A DNA stretch of 64,000 bases from Plantago ovata (lineage: Eukaryota > Streptophyta > Magnoliopsida > Lamiales > Plantaginaceae). Below the pieces are notes generated by a model. The model saw only the letters and a list, made by a program, of their open reading frames with translations, was not told the DNA's origin and did not search any database. Positions 20,796 through 32,775 of the stretch are shown here, piece after piece. The translations under genes and the position numbers were made by a program. The stretch lies in the NCBI GenBank assembly GCA_028274465.1, contig CM051457.1, forward strand, positions 103,291,982 to 103,355,981, given 5' to 3'. Within the stretch, counting starts at the first letter, position 1. The number at the start of each line of letters is the position of its first letter.

Positions 20796-22820
20796 TTATG
20801 AATATCATCAAAACGAGGATTCCCTTGGGGGTGGTGCTTGATTCCCACTTGTGGTGGCGGAGGGAGGATCGCTAGAGGTTCTTCCTTCCGAATATAGTTG
20901 ACCAATAGCCCGTTGCGTATCATCCTCTCAATTTCGTTTTTGAGCTCGACGCACTCATCAGAGGTATGCCCCTTTCCTTTGTGAAACTGGCAAAATTTCT
21001 CTGAACTTTTGTTCTTTCGGTTTTATTGGATTGGAGGTGGCCACGAGACATCTAGCTTCCTCGAGACTATATAGTTCAAGATGTCGGATCTTGGTCTATT
21101 TAAGTCCGTGTAGTTGCTATATCTCCTTGGAGGAGTCCTCTTGTCTCGAAACTCGTTCCTCGAGGGACCCTAGCTGATCAAACCATGCTTTTGATCTCTT
21201 CTTTGCTTTCCGAGATTTTGTGGCCGGGGAGGGTATTCCTTCTCCTTTTCTTTTTCCTTCCCTTTTTCCTTGGGAGGATTGGTTCTTACAATGACTATTT
21301 TCGGAATTCCTCGGCCTCGAGGAATCCTTGCAAACTTTCGCTAGTTGAGCTTCATTCTCTACACACGATGCTCAGAGCACCTCTTGGAACTTGACATTGG
21401 TAGTGTTACCATACAAGTATTCTTTCCTCTCATTGATCGAGTGATCTTCAACTTGGAGGGCTGCTTCATGAAAACGATTGATGAAGTCCCTCAAATCTTC
21501 ATTGTTCTTTTGAACAATTTTGGCCAAGTATCTCACTCTTCTCTTGGTGTTCATGACCTTCTCCAATCGCTTAGAGAATTCTTTGCAGAGATCTCTATAG
21601 GACATGATCGAGCGCTGAGGAAGGCGCGACCACCATTTCATGGCTTCTCCTGAGAGGTTAGCCGGGAAGAGTAGTGCTTTGGTCCTTGAATCGTGACCAT
21701 AAGCATCCATTTTGGTACCAAAACTCACCAAGTAGTCCTTCGGACAACTTGTTCCATCATAACTTTCGAAAGTAGGGAAGCCTCTTTCGATTTTTGCTTG
21801 ATGGCTCCTTATCTCGTCGCACAACGGAGTTGGATCTTGGTCTTGCTCTTTTTCTTGCACGGTTCCTCGTAGGGTTTCTATCTGAGTATCAAGTGCGGTT
21901 TTCCTTGCATTGAGTTCCTCCAGAGTGAGCCTCCTCCCCGTGATCGGGTCGATCAAGGGGGTTACCCCAGCTACGATTCTCAAGGCATTGTTTTCCGCCA
22001 CCGCTTCGGGTTGGTTCTGAGGAGTCACTTGGTTGGGCGTGACTTGGTTAGGGAGAGTGGGTGGTGTAGCGACCACCTGAGTTTGGTTTTCTTGCGGAAC
22101 CACATTTTGCAGTGACGCGCGTATCCTCCTATCAATTAGATCCCTCAAATCATCTGGGGCACCTTATGGTCCCAACCTAGATTGGACTCTTGAAGGTCCA
22201 AGTCGAGATTGGATCGGCCTCGTGTTGGCTCTTGAATGTGCTTCATCTTGTACTATAGGTGCTCTTGGTTGGGATTGACGAGGGGCTACCAAGGTATCAC
22301 GAGGTTGCTCCTGTACTTGGACTTGTGGTACTCCTCGAGCTTGGAGTTCCGCATTGACTCTAGCAGCCTCATTGTCTCCTACGTATCCTTGCAAAGTAAG
22401 AAGGAACAAGCCGTATTGAGCTTCGCCCATCCCAAAGTCGGATGGTCGGACTACACGTCCATTAGGAAGGCTGAAGTTCAATGCGGTTGGCTGAGGAGGA
22501 TTCACCGCTACGGGAGGGATTGCTACTTGAGGAGGCTGCCCTCTTGGCGCGACGTCGTTTGTGGCTCTCAATGCTCCGTAAGCACTTCCAACTAGGAAGC
22601 CTTGTGGATTATTTTCTCCGGATCTCTCTTCTCAGGATTTAGTGACATTGGTAAATGCCCGCTCCATATAATCTTGATTCTTCTCAACATTGTTATTTCT
22701 AGGTGCCCTAGGAGCAGCTGCCCTTCCTCCTCCTCGACCATTTAAAGGGGGACGGCCCCTGGGGCGAGGAGGATTCCTGGGTGGTGCATTGGCAATTCGA
22801 TTGCTTCTTCTGGGAGGCAT
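20796..22820 (-). CDS. Tat gag region (fossil)
   Basis: The capsid-type segment is clear at 21372-22148: GFPTFESYDGTSCPKDYL, FPANLSGEAMKWWSRLP, YRDLCKEFSKRL and DLRDFINRFHEAAL. This is the Retrotrans_gag pattern seen in Tat elements. The upstream part (to 22820) is Pro/Gln/Arg-rich and starts MPPRRSNRIANAPP. Gag packages the element RNA. Several breaks separate the pieces. Confidence 0.85.
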
Positions 22821-22890
22821 CTTCGTGAAGTGTCACGAGGAGGATGTTTGGCTCGACCAGTAGGGCTAGGAATGACTTTTCGATCAGATT

Positions 22891-22908
22891 CCCACAGACG
22901 GCGCCAAA
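22891..22908 (-). other. Primer-binding site of Tat element
   Basis: On the minus strand, TTTGGCGCCGTCTGTGGG follows the 5' LTR directly. The TGGCGCCG core matches the tRNA 3' end (tRNA-Asp-like) used by many plant Tat and Athila elements. Confidence 0.75.
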
Positions 22909-23762
22909 TGTTGAAGGGTAATTCATACTTCTTCCTAAGTTCGCAATAGATCGTCAAAGTACACTATTTTAGGTCTCCTTCATGTAGTCTTCCTCTTAAG
23001 ATCATAGGAATCCTTCATGTAACTTCGTCGTACCTGAAAGAGACTGGAGGGGGGGGGGGGTTAGTACCTCGTGCTCGGATTGTCGAGGATCAAACCGGAT
23101 GGACGACTTTACGTGTAGGGAGTTGAAGGGCTTCCCTAGTAAGAGTAGTAAATGTAGTAGGTGAGTGGTGGGTGAGTGGTGGGTGAGAGCTATGAATGCT
23201 ATCCCAGCGGATAATGAATGAGTCCCCTTTATATACTTGTAGTATTTTATTGTCACTTTATGTAGGATCGTGATAAGTGTCCGGCCGAGATTGAAGCCTC
23301 CTTTGGCCCAAGCCCATTAAGGAGGTCCATGGGCTTTGGCCCAAACATCTTGACTAGGGTTTGGAGGTCATTATTGACCTTTTGGGTCCCATGAAGTATT
23401 CTGGAAGACAGGTCCCACAGGGAGCGACCATGGGTGGTCGCCCTTGGTCCTCGTGCCTTCCTCTTACGTCCGTGGTCCGAGTAGTGCACTGCCTAGTCTC
23501 TTTTGGAGGGTGTCACCTTGACGTAAGGTTCTCCTCACACCCTAGAGATGCTCCTCGAGCCCAACAGCTGCATTGTCCTTGTAGTGAGCTGATCTTGAGG
23601 TTTGGCCTCTTAGTGATGGTCGGACCGTATGTTGGTCGAGCCACACCTAAGAGACATACTTGGGTGTGGTCGCGCCCTTTGAGGGACGACCCTTGATGTT
23701 TTATCGCGCTCTTAGACCGCTCCAGTTCGTACACGCGGACTGGACATATTTTAACACCAACA
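22909..23762 (-). repeat. Tat 5' LTR
   Basis: The partner of 9434-10279. It carries a short GAGTGGTGGGT duplication not seen in the other LTR. It ends at 23762, followed by the second GATTG. Confidence 0.95.
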
Positions 23763-24047
23763 GATTGATATAGAGTTTGGTAGTATAGATTCATTAAATG
23801 GGATTGTTATTGTAAATTATTGTGAAATAGACTCGTAGAACACATTTAGTATAAATTATTTCGTAATATACCAGCTGAGTACGATTCTAAATCAAAATCT
23901 AATAAAACATATAACATCACTTGGTTCATTTTTATACGGAGCTAAAAAACGCAAAGGGAAATCGACACATCTCTCAAGCCATACATGTTCTGCATATTCT
24001 AGAGTTGTTAGGTTTCGAATTTTGTATCAAGTTTTCCTCTAGCTTTT
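23763..24047. repeat. Dispersed repeat segment, right of Tat insertion
   Basis: Begins GATTGATATAGAGTTTGG and matches 4931-5272, with about 50 bp missing in the middle. It proves the Tat element split a pre-existing repeat. Confidence 0.9.
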
Positions 24048-24191
24048 ACTCTTTCTTTAGAGAACCCCCTAGACCCCGAATGTTAAAGCTTAACATAATC
24101 ATGGTTCACACCTTAAGGTTCCAAGACCCATGGCTTCGATTGCTTCCTTGGCATATCTAGAGTCTCTTTGTTCCCAAGACTCAAAATCACT

Positions 24192-25990
24192 TGTAACGCC
24201 CCAAAACCAAAATATTGGTGCGTTCGGCCGTGTATCGTGAGATGGACTCACGCCAACACGAAGCCTTAACTTTAAATCCTCAAAAATGGTAAAATTTTCT
24301 CCATGATAGAAAGAGCATCTAAATTCCTCTAATAATAAAATATACAATTCACCACAAGGTCTTCAATGCAAACTCACAACCTATACAAAATTACATAAAC
24401 TCTTCAAAGTTACACACCTTTACAATATAAAACATCAAAACTCCGTTGCTTGACGATGGACACTCCAATTCAGTTTACGTCCACTAGTACTTTTCGAAAA
24501 CCCACTACCCACTTACTCCATTGTAAAACAAACATAGTAAGGGGTGAGCTACAAACTCAGTAAGAGAACATTCTGGCACCTCCACCCGAATCAAGTAATG
24601 CTTTCAAAATCATACATATATACATCCCAATATATCACACATAGCAAAAGCTGCATGGAAACATAACGTAACATTTCGGCTCAACATGCATGTACCTATG
24701 GCCACTAGTATAAGTCGAGTGGCACAGAGGTTGGCTTTACATAACATAACATAACATAATATAAAGTACCCCACCAAAGGGCAAAACATAAAAAGGCATA
24801 GCACGACAAAACACCCCGAAGGGTACATAACATTTCACAGGCACATCTGGAGCTCAAACATAACATTAGTCCATGCACTTGGACAAAATAATTTACATTC
24901 ATCACATGCACATTTCAAAAGAAAATATTTATTTGGGTAACATACTTGATCCTTATTTTCCACTATACCAAGCCCAATAACTTGATATAATAGTGTTTAT
25001 CAAAATCATTTACATAACTTTAAATATACAATAAAACATACTTTTTATAGATAATAATAATAATACTAAAAAATACCAGTTTTGGTGTTAGAATATTCCC
25101 TTAATTACCTCCGGTCCAGACATACTTAAATCGATTCGCCAATCCAGGATCTATAGACCCAAGAATAAACCAAATCCAATAGTACTTCAAATAAGTCATT
25201 TTATCAATAGTTTGTCCAAAAGCTGGCCTTAACAATTGATCACATCTCAACCGAAAGCAAGTCCATCACCGGTCATTCTAAATTCCAATCCTGATGCATA
25301 TACATGTATCCAAAATATTAATAACCGATCAAACATCATTCTTAATTTCCCAAATCATATGCACTATCCATTAAACTGTGATCCATTGACAGAACTTGAC
25401 TAACACAACCATACGTACTACTAATACCAATACGATGATCTAACTACTAAATTAACTCCATGACATTTGCACCATTAATCCAATATTATAATCCATCCAC
25501 TCAAATTGAACAAACAAGAAACCAATGGTAGTGTTTCTCATACCTGAAAGAAGAACGCTTGTACTTCTATATCGATACATGCCGAACTCGTATAAATAAG
25601 GCTGGTCCATGATACTCCATAATTCATGTTCAATGCAACTGTTTCTCATAATTTTCTCTACTAAAGCTCACGGCACTCCAAATATTTTTTCGTTCTCATC
25701 TTGACGGCAGGGAAGGATAACAGTTTCTACCTCAATGTTGATAACCCTTAATTATTAATTTACTAAAACTTGTAAAGCCCACCAATTCAGCTCCAATAAT
25801 AAGTCGACTAGACCTTGTCGATTTATTGATCAACCACTAGGCTCAATTTGATTTATCGGTCCATAAAATAAAAGTTAATCAATGTCAATCCGTCAATTTA
25901 AGCCCATAATTTTTGTTCCAAGTAATGTATAATTATCTGGCTCGGTCTCCTCCGTGAAAATCGTACAAATAAAATGTACCGGTTATTACA
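24192..25990 (-). mobile_element. Chromovirus-type (Tekay-like) LTR
   Basis: About 1.8 kb with plus-strand ends TGTAACGCCCC and GGTTATTACA. Next to the right end, the minus strand reads CGAGAACGAAACTTATTTTA and then a purine tract, the characteristic end of Tekay-type chromovirus polyproteins next to their 3' LTR. Only a few dozen bases of the interior seem to remain. The element is a decayed 3' LTR remnant. Confidence 0.65.
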
Positions 25991-26659
25991 ATCCACACTC
26001 CTTAAAATAAGTTTCGTTCTCGAAACTTAATCCAAATATACCACGAGGTGTCACTTTGATGATCACATAAAATTCTGACTTTCTAAAAAGATACGGGGTT
26101 ATACATCACCCCCACTTTATCTTTCTCCGACTCACTAAAGAAGCCCAAATCCGCTCCAACATTCACTAGATCATAAGTCTTCTACTACTTTTGAAAATAC
26201 CGACTAATACCGAGTTACAAAAAATGTGTATTTTACTTGATTCCACCTAATATATCATATCATTCTGAGTATAATAACCAACAATATATATGTTCTAGTA
26301 GCTTGATTTTGAATCGAAATGAAGAAAATTTGTGTTATTAATAATAAACTCTGATCGGAATTGATAGCTATAGTTTGGTGATCGAACGAACTGACAAAAA
26401 CATAGAGCATGTCATGTGTTTTCATTTTCAAAAACCTCCCATATGGTTCTATATATATATATCTATGCGTAGCAAAATATATATGATATGTCTTATAAAA
26501 GTGAGATTTTTGCTTACAAGATGATATGTTTTCTCGGAAATACAAATGTTATGTTTCTTGAAAACATTAACTTAGCATCTATATATATACCAAATCATTG
26601 AACGAAATTTTAACATCCACGATTCATTCTTTACCTTACAGAAAGGAAAGGAAAAAAAA
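25991..26659. other. Chromovirus remnant and PMEI upstream region
   Basis: The first part is the last trace of the chromovirus interior. After about 26230 the sequence is AT-rich, with a TATA-like TATATATAT at 26452 and another at 26581, about 80 bases before the PMEI start. Confidence 0.5.
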
Positions 26660-27202
26660 ATGGCTTACTCAATTTCGTCAGCGCAAATATATACTACTGT
26701 CTTCACAATATCCCTTCTCATGTTATCAACATCAACATGCTTTGCAAGAAACTCTTCACTAATCGAACAAATTTGCTCCACATTGGGAGCGGAAAGCCAA
26801 TTATGCATGGACGTTCTAGGATCGGAACCAAGTATATGTGCCGCAACAAACTTGTTCGATTTGTGTACCAGCATAGTCGATTTCGGAGCTGGATATGCAA
26901 CACGTGTTCATAACCACATCCTCGACTTGCTCAAGGAAAACAATGAACCGGAAGTTATTCAAGCTCTTAAGAGTTGTGAATCCAGTTATAGATACACTAT
27001 TGAAAGTTTGGTCGACGCAGACGTTCAAATTAGAACTCAAGACCCAGTGGGATACCTAACTGCAGTTAGCGATCTTTTTGTGTCCGGTGATGACGTCAAA
27101 AAGTGCCAGAATGCTGAGCCGTTGAGAGGGTACAAAATGAGAGATGGGGTCCTCCAATTGGCTAATGGGCGTGCAGAAGGTTATTTATGGATAAACGAAT
27201 AG
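26660..27202 (+). CDS. Secreted PMEI/invertase-inhibitor-like protein
   Basis: The 180-residue protein starts with a hydrophobic signal (residues 1-29, ending CFA). The rest has the helical pattern of the pectin methylesterase inhibitor / invertase inhibitor family, which acts in the cell wall or apoplast (or vacuole) by capping pectin methylesterases or acid invertases. Cysteines 39 and 49 fit the first disulfide of the N-terminal hairpin. Cysteines 106 (LKSCESSY) and 149 (VKKCQNA) fit the second, with spacing close to the usual one. Two extra cysteines at 60 and 69 and a C-terminal tail of about 28 residues after C149 are unusual. The start has a good A-rich context and there is no intron, as is common in this family. 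Sequence alone does not decide between pectin methylesterase and invertase as target. Neighbours are all transposons. Confidence 0.82.
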   Translation: MAYSISSAQIYTTVFTISLLMLSTSTCFARNSSLIEQICSTLGAESQLCMDVLGSEPSICAATNLFDLCTSIVDFGAGYATRVHNHILDLLKENNEPEVIQALKSCESSYRYTIESLVDADVQIRTQDPVGYLTAVSDLFVSGDDVKKCQNAEPLRGYKMRDGVLQLANGRAEGYLWINE

Positions 27203-27618
27203 ATGACTTGTATGAGCACAACTTTTAATTAAATAAGCTTTATACTAATGCTTTCAATATGTTGTGAGGCAAGTAGTAAAAGAAACATGAAGGTAAAGTT
27301 TTATTAGACAACGACGGACTCTTAAGAACTGGTTCCGGTTCAAACAATAATTAAACCATAATAATTTTTATGTATAAAAATCTTCATCCAAAGCAATGTC
27401 ACTTATAGAAACGATAAAACATTATTTATTTTCATATATAAAAAAACTTAATCTCCATGCCTTCAACACGACAAAAGGTATAAAATAAAATATCTCCATG
27501 CCTTTCATAGGGAGGGTGAAGGGGTGGCGGAGGAGGAGACCATAGGCGGCATCATCCGACAGTCAACCAATTTGATGGGTACAATACTGTTACAATTTAG
27601 ATTTCATTTGATACATAA
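27203..27618. other. 3' flank of PMEI-like gene
   Basis: AT-rich sequence with AATAAG and AATAAA-like words close to the stop. No gene or transposon was recognised. Confidence 0.5.
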
Positions 27619-28090
27619 TGTTGGTGTTAAAATATGTCCAGTCCGCGTTTACGAACTGGAGCGGCCTAAGACCGCGAACAGGCACCAAGGATATCCCTCC
27701 GGGTCTCCAAGGATGTCCCTCCGGAGCACCAAGGATATCCCTTTGGAGCACCAAGGATATCCCTCCGGGTCACCAAGAATGTCCCTCCGAGGCTCTGAAG
27801 GTCGTCCCTCAACAGGGCTCGACCACCCTTCCAGGTACGTCACCTGAGGGTGGCTCGACCAGCATGGTGCTCATTGCACTTCAAGAGGTTAACCCTCAAG
27901 ATGGTTCACTAAGGATAAAGCTGACTAAGAGTGGGGCTCGAGGAGCATCCCTAGGGCTCGACCACCATAGGTGGGCGGACTGAGGAGGACCTTACGTCAA
28001 GGTATCACCCTCCAAAGGAGAACAGACAAAGCACTACTTGGACCATGGAACCTGAGGAAGGCATGAGGATCCAGGTCGACCACCCCTGGT
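27619..28090 (+). mobile_element. Tat-family LTR fragment
   Basis: Starts TGTTGGTGTTAAAATATGTC, which is the inner (sense) start of the same LTR family as 9434-23762, here on the plus strand. Similarity fades near 28090, so only about half of the LTR remains. It contains a minisatellite. Confidence 0.8.
27681..27800. repeat. 21-bp minisatellite inside an LTR
   Basis: Five to six copies of a unit like CACCAAGGATATCCCTCCGG stand where the normal LTR has one site similar to CATCAAGGGTCGTCCCTC. The unit length keeps three frames open, producing meaningless repetitive ORFs. Confidence 0.85.
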
Positions 28091-28184
28091 CTCCTCCATC
28101 TATCGGACTCTGCCTTGAGTCCTCCTCCTTTCTTCAACAACCCTTCTTTTTCTATGTAATCTTTGCTGCCTCTTCACGTCTTTT

Positions 28185-28323
28185 CTTTTCCTTTGAACTT
28201 CATCTCCACTTCGATGCATCAACGGAAAACGATGGAAGGCCATCACCTCACACAGTACTTGATTTTTGACGATTCTTGATAGGTCACTCATGACCCTGGC
28301 ACACGAGACTAAAAGTTAAAGGG
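28185..28323. repeat. Inverted repeat, left member
   Basis: About 140 bp match the reverse complement of 42549-42685, sharing for example GATGCATC, TGACCCTGGCACACGAGAC and CCATCACCTCACACAGTACT. The pair brackets about 14 kb of nested transposons. It is probably a dispersed repeat present in two orientations. Confidence 0.75.
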
Positions 28324-28620
28324 CACTACAAGAAATCCTGAAAATAGCCACCAACCGTAGAGCCGGATACTATTCGTGGCTAAATTAGCCACGAATCGGC
28401 ATTTTAGCCTCAAATAGAATCTAATTAGCCACAAATAATTTATTTGTGTCTATGTGTGGCTAATTTCGCCACAGATAACTTATCCGTGGCTAATTAACTA
28501 TCTGTCACTAAATCTGCTGACTTAAAAATAGATTTTTTTAATAATATGGAAAATAAATAAAAATGAAAATTAAATATGGTCACGTATAGAATCTATACGT
28601 GGCTAAGTTTAGTTAAACAA
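28324..28620. mobile_element. CACTA transposon end
   Basis: Begins CACTACAAGAAATCC, the classic CACTA-superfamily terminus, and continues with subterminal repeats in both directions: GTGGCTAAATTAGCCAC near 28377, TAGCCACAAAT, GTGGCTAATT, and CACGTATAG with CTATACGTG near 28577. No matching end (TTCTTGTAGTG) was found in the window, so this is one end only. GGG before the first base may be the 3-bp target site. Confidence 0.8.
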
Positions 28621-29800
28621 ATTTTTTTAGCTATAATAAACCCAGATTGGGCTCTTCTTCTTCATTCCATTCAACGCCCCCATATCAGAAAAACCGTAAC
28701 CCCCATTCCAACGCCGCACACCACCCGCCCCCACCACCGGTCATCGGCTTGCCTCCAACACCGCACACCATCTGATCCCTCCGCCTCCATCACCGGTCAC
28801 CGGCTTGCCTCAAACACCGCACACCACCAGCAGACTCGGCTTCCACCACCAGATCTGGTTTGTTCTTTCTTCTTTGGTTTATTATTTATTCCTCTTTCGT
28901 AGTATCTTTCAAATTATTTAGATTCGTGTCTTGCTTATCCCTTCATCTTGCCATGGGTTTAGTTCCTTTTTTTTTTTTTTTTTAAGATTTAGATCATCTA
29001 TGCTTATGACATTATTTAAATTAGATTCGTGGAAATGCTACATAATTACTTTTAGTTTTGCTCGAAATCTTAATCTTCTTCGAAATGACTAGTCAAGGCC
29101 ACATATTGGTTGTTGTTTTATTGAATACTTTGGTCTGTTGGGCTAAAATGTTTAGTGAAAGTGTGTAGTGTTTAGGAGGATTCTGATGTAGAAGAAGAGG
29201 TGAGAGGTCAAAAATGGACTAAGACAGCTGTATATATCTTGGTTCAGGTTAATATCTACCCTTTGTTCATGTTCCCTGGAAATTTTAACTATCTTCTATA
29301 TATTGAGACCTTGTTACATGCAAAGGCATTACAAATTATAGGTGAATGATCTATGCTTTAATGATGTGCAGGGTGTCGTTAGAGTTGTGCCCGTCGAGTA
29401 ATAGTTCGCCTTAGTGCGTTGTAATAAAACCGTTTTGGTTATCTGAATTAATACGAATTAAGTAATTAAAAATTCCTTGTTTGCCTTGTTTACATTCTTC
29501 GGTATTACAAGTACTTAAACAATTATCTGTAAATCCGGTCATACATCTTGGTAACCATAAGTCTGGTATGCATGTGTGATTGCATACGGTGGGATAAGAC
29601 TTTACATGGTAGTTGTACGTAAAATTGGCCAGCAACGATCATGTCTTTAGGATTGCGACATGAGTATCTAAAGTTGCTTTGTTGGGATTCTATACCTTAG
29701 TGATGGCTATCACCTATGAGGGGTTGGCTTATCCAAGATGACTGATCGAGCGAGATCGATAGGAACCACTTCATATGGTTCGGGGAATCATACGGGACCT
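28621..29800. other. Probable CACTA interior and unassigned sequence
   Basis: 28680-28860 is C-rich with two copies of a ~56-bp unit (CACCGGTCA-CGGCTTGCCT), like a leader exon. The rest shows no long frame or recognised motif; a T run lies near 28970-28983. Confidence 0.35.
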
Positions 29801-29860
29801 GGACACGACGAGAAGCGAACAACTCACTACAATTGCCGTTAACACGAAAAACACCTCCCC

Positions 29861-30064
29861 AAACCTATTCGAGAGAATAGGTTTGAGCACAAAAGACGAA
29901 AATAAAGAGAACAAACTCTACAAGACGCCTCCCCAAACCTATTCGAAAGAATAGGTTGGAGCACAAAACAAAAAGGAAAAAGTCAAACTTTACAACGACT
30001 CAAAGACGAAAGACAAGATCAACGAAGTAACCCCCTCCCCAAACCTATTCGATAGAATAGGTTT
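29861..30064. repeat. Hairpin + purine-tract repeats, three copies
   Basis: At 29861-29884, 29935-29956 and 30041-30064 the arms AACCTATTC and GAATAGGTT enclose a 4-base loop. Each is preceded by CTCCCC, so on the minus strand every hairpin is followed by GGTTTGGGGAGG, like a polypurine tract. Confidence 0.9.
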
Positions 30065-30530
30065 AATACAAGGAATCACACACCTCACACTACCTCCTTC
30101 TTAGGCATTTGGCAATCTCTAATCGAGGTGAAGAACATGTCGCCTCTTAAGTACATAATTACACGGGTTACAACCATAGATTCTAACATGCATCATTTTA
30201 TAAGGTCATCATGAACCGCAGCAGAAGAAACACCACTCAAGGTGATGTCGAGAGTACTAAGCTTAACTAGTGCACATGCGAATGTGACAAACCAAGCGAG
30301 ACAAGCCTTAAACTACTTGCAAAGTGATGCAACATATGATCAGTGGTCATAAACACTTAGTCTACTCAATAAAAAAGTTCAAGAAACTTGGCAATAAACT
30401 CCACACACAACAACTAATCTAGGGATGATATGCATGCAAAAATTTGAAAAACACGACAAATCACAAGAACTTGAGCTAACAACAGGCATACATGAACCAA
30501 AAGAGCACATATTACTGAAAATCCAATGAC

Positions 30531-31851
30531 TGATGAACGCGCTGGAGTCGTGTTCCAACGCGAACGAATCAAATAAATTTGTTATTAAGCCAAAGGCAAT
30601 TCACAACTACAACGAAAACCGTAGTGTAGCAGTAGAATGACCTCGAGTGTAGTTCTCTCAGGACTATAACTAGCTTTGTCTATTTAACTAGAGAATATAA
30701 AAACAGCAGACGTAAAAGCAAAGGGTTTTTTCTAACAGATAATGGAGATTGGTGATAGTATGATCCTTCAAAGCATAACGGGTCAATAATCATGCGTAAA
30801 TTCCTCGGTCTTGCATGAAGATCTTTGATCAATCTAATGTCATGTTGCAATTATTAAGCACTACGAAGATAATGATACTGACAAGTCAATCGCTATTGTC
30901 CTATTGCGTTCCGTAATTATTCAACAATACGAAGATAAACATGCGCATAGGTCGACGGGGGTCCAATTGTGCATAATAATTAATACAACGTACGAGAATT
31001 TAGGCTGAGCCTGATCAACGAAATAAAGCAATAACACGGAGTATAATGCGCGATATAGCCATTAGCATGATTATCTTCCCTTCGCTAAGAATTCACATAC
31101 TACCACCAACGATAAGTTTAGCTACTCATAATAGGCATGCAATCAACATAAATCATAGAAGAAAACATATTGAAAGATATATAAAATAAGTAGAATAAAC
31201 TGTAAGATACAATGTTACCGAAGGTTGTCGATCTCCGAAGAATTGCGATCCTACAAGCTCCAATCTGCTATGAAAAAGTGTCCCCTAAGCTACGAACCCC
31301 CAGAACAGGCTCTGGGAAGTCCCTACCTAAAACTACAGAGAAAGGTGAGAGAATAGGTCTGGAAAAGTGTGTATTTCGGAGAAAATCTGAGCAACTATAT
31401 ATAGGCCCCGAAATAGTGTGGGGCGGTTCGCCCCACACACCGGGCGGTTCGCTCGGTGTGGGGCGAGTCGCCCCACATCCCGGGCGGTTCGCTCGGGAGT
31501 GTTTTTCGCGGAATTCCGCGTTTTCGACGCGTTTTTGGATTTCTTCCCCTTTTCGGACTCGGTTTATGTCTTCTAGTGGCCTTCTAACGTCCAGATTCGA
31601 CCCCTAGACTCCAAATCCTATTCGGAAACCTTCAGATACTCCAAATAGGCTTCTGGAACACCAATTCCTTGTCAACTTCAATATAATTGCCCGGAAATCC
31701 TCGATTTTCAACCAAAACCTGTAAAATAAAATCTAAAGGGAAACGTGACACTATTCTAATAAAATGCACTAAAATATAGCTAAATTAACATAGAGGATAG
31801 CTAAAATAGGTGAAAAAGACTCAAATGAAAGTGTAAAATACACATTCGTCA
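30531..31851 (-). repeat. Athila-like LTR, left
   Basis: 1321 bp, outer left LTR of the chain. It contains the palindrome array at 31416-31496. A purine tract (GGTTTGGGGAGTT on the minus strand) follows at 31852. Confidence 0.9.
31416..31496. repeat. GC-rich palindrome array, copy 1
   Basis: Four adjoining palindromes each have arms ending GGCG and a 3-base loop (GTT, GTT, AGT, GTT). The first has 10-bp arms (GTGTGGGGCG with CGCCCCACAC). The second and fourth carry a mismatch here but are perfect at 35835-35916 and 37949-38030. Confidence 0.9.
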
Positions 31852-32639
31852 AACTCCCCAAACCGAACCTTTGCTTGTCCTCAAGCAGCTAAGCTAGACT
31901 CTAATACAAAAAACAATGCAAGACACAAAATGGAGTCTCATGCCAAATAAAATGAACTAATCTACTGAATCTATCAAAAAACATATGAACAAAAACCATA
32001 TAAATCAAAGCATGAATATAGGTTGAAGAATACCTCGATTGACTTATACACATCCACATAAGCACTTATGTCAAGACAAGATAGTCTCTCGTAACATTCT
32101 CTACCTGGACCTAGTTAGTGACGACGTAATGAAGCATGCTAAGATACGAATGGTTGTCCCGTGCCTATGAAACTGAGGACTTACTGCTGTTCCACCATGT
32201 TAAGAATTTCCCTCAAAGAGGTCGAACTAGTACTGGCTCTCATCAAACGAAGGAGAGTTCCCTATAAAAGTTAACACTCCCCTATTCTATCCATCTCTCA
32301 AGTAAAGTTTTAAGCTATTCACCACTTCCTGAATGGCAGGACGAGGGTGGTCTAGAACAGATGACACTCAAGAAAAAAAATAGAAAATTACAACACGATT
32401 ACGAACATTACAAGAATTGGAAAATGAGACACAACACTTTGCTAAACTGCTATTTGGCTTTCTTTTTTGGACCCTTCTTTGCTTTCTTGGGGTCTTTTCT
32501 TTTTCTCTTTTTCTTTCTTTTTCTTTCCAGTTTCTTTTTTTCTGGAATTTTTCATTCTTTCTTTTTTTTTTTTCCGATTTTTTGTCTAGCCAGCAGTAGC
32601 ATAACAAAAAGAGAGAAAATGACTCACACGACTTCCCCA

Positions 32640-32775
32640 AACCTATTCGAAAGAATAGGTTGGAGTACAAAATTTACTAAAAAGGAAAAATAAACTCACG
32701 ATACGGAAATGAAAAACGAAAACAAGTCTAATGATGGTGTAACCCCCTCCCCAAACCTATTCGGAAGAATAGGTT
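32640..32775. repeat. Hairpin + purine-tract repeats, two copies
   Basis: The AACCTATTC/GAATAGGTT hairpins at 32640-32661 and 32754-32775 lie in the 3' interior, again beside CCCC runs. Confidence 0.9.

Larger units (their letters stand above)
9434..23762 (-). mobile_element. Ty3-type LTR retrotransposon, Tat lineage
   Basis: The element is 14.3 kb and reads on the minus strand. It has LTRs of 846 bp (9434-10279) and 854 bp (22909-23762), TG...CA ends and a perfect GATTG duplication (9429-9433 and 23763-23767). The internal order is primer-binding site, gag, protease, reverse transcriptase, RNase H, a second archaeal-type RNase H, integrase, then a long 3' region with an ORF on the opposite strand. 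The second RNase H and the antisense ORF are marks of the Tat group. A Mutator-like MITE has inserted between gag and pol. It is an inactive fossil with complete outer structure and perhaps half a dozen breaks. The LTRs differ by about 5% by eye, which suggests an age of a few million years. Confidence 0.93.

Noticed and set aside
27524-27983. Repetitive open frames (GYPSGSPRMS-like)
   Set aside because: They come from a 21-bp tandem repeat, which keeps frames open by chance inside an LTR fragment.
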